64,000 nt of DNA from Rhizobium leguminosarum (GTDB lineage Bacteria > Pseudomonadota > Alphaproteobacteria > Rhizobiales > Rhizobiaceae), in contig NZ_MZMU01000022.1 of the NCBI RefSeq assembly GCF_004123835.1, positions 1 to 64,000 on the forward strand. Reading direction: 5' to 3'. Both the position numbers and the translations under genes were made by a program. Position 1 is the stretch's first letter. Each line of letters starts with the position of its first letter. The notes under the pieces are model-generated. The model was not told the DNA's origin. It saw only the letters and a program-made list of their open reading frames with translations, and did not search any database. Shown here piece by piece: positions 61,816-64,000 of this stretch.

Positions 61816-63041
61816 GCCTGTTTGCCGCCTTGAGGCTGCCGCGGGAAATCCTGTTTGGCGTCGGCCAGCGCCATGCGCTCGCGAGCGTCGCCAGCAGAAC
61901 CGGCCGGCGCGCACTCGTCTGCACGGATGAGCGTTTTGCCGCAACACCCGTCTTCGCGGAAATGATCGCCGCGCTTGAAGCGGCAGGCATCGTCGTCCTG
62001 GTGCATGACCGCACGCTGCCGGACGTGCCGCAAAATACGGTCGCGGTTTGTGTTGAAGCCTCGCGCGGCTTTGAGCCTGATATGGTGATCGGCATCGGTG
62101 GAGGCAGCTGTCTCGACATGGCCAAATGCGCTTCGCTCCTGCTCGCTCACGGAGGCGCGCTCGCCGATTATTACGGTGAGTTCAAGGTGCCGGCGCCCGT
62201 CCTGCCGGTCATCGCCGTGCCGACGACGGCAGGGACAGGCTCCGAGGTGACGCCGGTTGCGGTTGTTTCCGATCCCGATCGTATCCTGAAGGTTGGCATT
62301 TCCAGCCCATATCTCATCGCCGCAGCGGCGATCTGCGACCCGGAACTGACCTTATCCTGCCCGCCTGGGCTCACGGCGATTGCCGGTGCGGATGCGTTGA
62401 CGCATGCCATCGAAGCCTTCACGGCCATGCGCCGCCCCGGCGATCCTGAACTCGCGCAGCAGCATGTCTTCATCGGAAAGAGCGATCTCTCTGACCAGTT
62501 CGCGCTGCATGCCATCCGGCTCCTCAGCCGGAGCCTGGAAAGGGCCTTCGTCGACGGCGCCGACATCGATGCGCGCGCCGATGTGATGATGGGCGCGCTC
62601 GCAGCCGGCTGCGCCTTCGGAACGGCGGGCACCGCTGCGGCCCATGCCGTGCAATATCCGGTCGGTGCCTTGACCCATACGCCGCACGGCCTCGGGGTTG
62701 CGACCATGCTGCCCTATGTGATGACATATAATCGCCGCGTCGCGGGCGCGGACATCGCCATTGTCGGCAGGGCGCTCGGCCTCGATCCCACCGGAGTGGA
62801 GGACGACGAAACGGTTGCCGATGCCGCGATCGGCGAGGTGAGCCGTCTCTTCGCCGCGATCGGCATCTCGCCGACGCTTGCCGGGCTCGGCCTGCCGGAA
62901 GACCGGATCGACTGGGCCGCAGAGCAGGCGCTCGGCATCGGCCGGCTGATCAAGAATAATCCCCGCTCCTTCGATGCCGCCGCCATGCGCGGTCTGGTAC
63001 GCGCGGCCTATGACGGCGATCTGGCCGCTTCCGCCCTCTGA
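61812..63041 (+). CDS. Iron-containing alcohol dehydrogenase
   Basis: A 409-residue group III alcohol dehydrogenase. NAD motif VIGIGGGSCLDMAKCASL; metal ligands: Asp in GADALTHAIEAF with its His, His in TAAAHAVQYP and His in THTPHGLGVATMLP. ATG 61812 overlaps the Ldh stop as ATGA. The frame is open far upstream, but that part lies inside the Ldh gene. It is followed by an aldehyde dehydrogenase 13 bases on, so an alcohol or hydroxyacid to aldehyde to acid sequence is likely. Confidence 0.94.
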   Translation: MSLFAALRLPREILFGVGQRHALASVASRTGRRALVCTDERFAATPVFAEMIAALEAAGIVVLVHDRTLPDVPQNTVAVCVEASRGFEPDMVIGIGGGSCLDMAKCASLLLAHGGALADYYGEFKVPAPVLPVIAVPTTAGTGSEVTPVAVVSDPDRILKVGISSPYLIAAAAICDPELTLSCPPGLTAIAGADALTHAIEAFTAMRRPGDPELAQQHVFIGKSDLSDQFALHAIRLLSRSLERAFVDGADIDARADVMMGALAAGCAFGTAGTAAAHAVQYPVGALTHTPHGLGVATMLPYVMTYNRRVAGADIAIVGRALGLDPTGVEDDETVADAAIGEVSRLFAAIGISPTLAGLGLPEDRIDWAAEQALGIGRLIKNNPRSFDAAAMRGLVRAAYDGDLAASAL

Positions 63042-63054
63042 CTTGGAAAACATC

Positions 63055-64000
63055 ATGAACGTCAACCAGCATTCTTCGCATCCTGACCACGATCGCTTCG
63101 GGCTCAGCGCGTTCTCCGACGGCCTCTATATTGGCGGCGCCTGGCGGCCTGCGGCGGGCGAGGGCCGGATCGAGGTGATCGACCCCTCGACTGAGGCGGT
63201 CATTGCCTCTGTGCCCGATGCCACGGTCGCGGATGCCGCGGCGGCCGTGGAGGCTGCCGCAAGTGCGGCGGAAGGCTGGCGCGAGATGCCGCCGAGAAAG
63301 CGTTCCGAGATCCTGCGCCGCTGCTTTGAACTTATGGTGGAGCGTTCCGAAACGCTCGCTGGGCTCATTTCGCTCGAGAACGGGAAGGCGTTGCGCGACG
63401 CGCGCGGCGAGGTCGCCTATGCAGCAGAGTTCTTTCGGTGGAATGCCGAGGAGGCGGTGCGCATCTCCGGTGAGTTCGGCCTTGCCCCGGCCGGTGCCAA
63501 CCGCATCGTCGTCGATTACCAGCCTATCGGCATCTGCGTTCTCATCACACCGTGGAATTTCCCGGCTGCGATGGCGACCCGCAAGATCGCGCCTGCCCTT
63601 GCCGCAGGCTGCACCGTCATCCTGAAGCCGGCGAGCGAGACGCCGCTGACGGCCTATGCGCTTGCGGCTCTCTACGAGGAGGCAGGCGTGCCGCCGGGCG
63701 TCGTGAACGTGATGACAACATCGACGCCGGGGCCCGTCATCGCCGCCATGCTGACCGACCCGCGCGTGCGAAAACTCTCCTTCACAGGCTCGACGGGCGT
63801 CGGCCGCACGCTTCTGGCGGAAGCGGCGAAAAATGTCATCTCCTGTTCCATGGAACTCGGCGGCAACGCGCCGTTCATCGTTTTCGACGATGCGGACATC
63901 GACGCGGCGATCGAGGGTCTGATGGTCGCGAAAATGCGCAATGCGGGTGAGGCCTGCACGGCTGCAAACCGCATTTATGTCCAGTCCGGTATCCACGATT
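63055..64000 (+). CDS. Aldehyde dehydrogenase (succinate-semialdehyde type), 3' end cut by window
   Basis: The first 315 residues of an NAD(P)-dependent ALDH (family length about 480). Visible: the N-terminal DGLYIGGAWRPAAGEG, ITPWNFPAAMATRKIAPALA (with catalytic Asn), KPASETPL, FTGSTGVGRTLLAEAAK, MELGGNAPFIVFDD (Glu) and the catalytic Cys in AGEACTAANRIYV. This layout is that of GabD-like succinate/glutarate-semialdehyde dehydrogenases. It is the third gene of the GntR-controlled operon. The rest lies beyond the window. Confidence 0.93.
   Translation, partial: MNVNQHSSHPDHDRFGLSAFSDGLYIGGAWRPAAGEGRIEVIDPSTEAVIASVPDATVADAAAAVEAAASAAEGWREMPPRKRSEILRRCFELMVERSETLAGLISLENGKALRDARGEVAYAAEFFRWNAEEAVRISGEFGLAPAGANRIVVDYQPIGICVLITPWNFPAAMATRKIAPALAAGCTVILKPASETPLTAYALAALYEEAGVPPGVVNVMTTSTPGPVIAAMLTDPRVRKLSFTGSTGVGRTLLAEAAKNVISCSMELGGNAPFIVFDDADIDAAIEGLMVAKMRNAGEACTAANRIYVQSGIHD

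Noticed and set aside
1..64000. CRISPR arrays, rRNA and tRNA genes
   Set aside because: No regularly spaced short repeats and no cloverleaf or ribosomal sequence were seen on reading.

Overview
The window looks like chromosomal or megaplasmid DNA of a fast-growing rhizobium (Rhizobium/Agrobacterium type). It is GC-rich, and it carries a PutR/PutA proline pair, a UgpC/MsmK-type ABC importer with two ATPases, FadR-type GntR regulators and many LysR/AraC-regulated catabolic clusters. I see no rRNA, tRNA or CRISPR array. Most content is ordinary catabolic accessory genome.

Layout. 0-4.3 kb: the end of etfA, a decayed DMSP-lyase-family cupin, then the complete glutathione-dependent formaldehyde route (frmA, fghA, gfa). 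4.3-11.2 kb: a polysaccharide flippase, a large autotransporter, a frameshifted XRE regulator and two stretches of apparently decayed DNA. 11.2-16.9 kb: a methyl-onium catabolic cluster with a GlxA/GbdR-like regulator, a DddP-like M24 enzyme, a GbcB-like reductase, a GbcA-like Rieske oxygenase and a LysR regulator. Rieske demethylation releases formaldehyde, which the 1.6-4.2 kb genes would oxidise. 16.9-22 kb: a hexapeptide acyltransferase fused to an all-alpha domain, a GGDEF-EAL protein and a methyltransferase. 22.3-29.6 kb: small redox and efflux units (NmrA-like, SDRs, MFS, DoxX), each next to a divergent LysR or HxlR regulator. One SDR has a 3' frameshift. 29.6-34.3 kb: putR/putA.

34.3-43.4 kb is an accessory island and the most interesting part. 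Three tightly coupled minus-strand genes encode a sigma-70-like small protein, a SNF2/RapA-type helicase and a 1024-residue sacsin/GHKL-type ATPase with a C-terminal four-cysteine domain. I propose this as a candidate defence or conflict system. Two plus-strand orphans follow, then a broken chemotaxis-receptor fragment at the island edge.

43.6-54.5 kb: a sugar or sugar-acid operon group with two TIM-barrel isomerases, a mandelate-racemase-family dehydratase, a FadR-type GntR regulator, a D-2-hydroxyacid dehydrogenase and a six-gene ABC importer that includes a 67-residue membrane protein. Four TGGT-N3-ACCA-like sites link the isomerase promoters to the importer promoter. 54.8-64 kb: a second uncharacterised catabolic cluster with TetR, Tm-1-like, PEP-hydrolase-like, cupin, M24, DJ-1, GntR, Ldh, Fe-alcohol dehydrogenase and an aldehyde dehydrogenase that runs off the window end.
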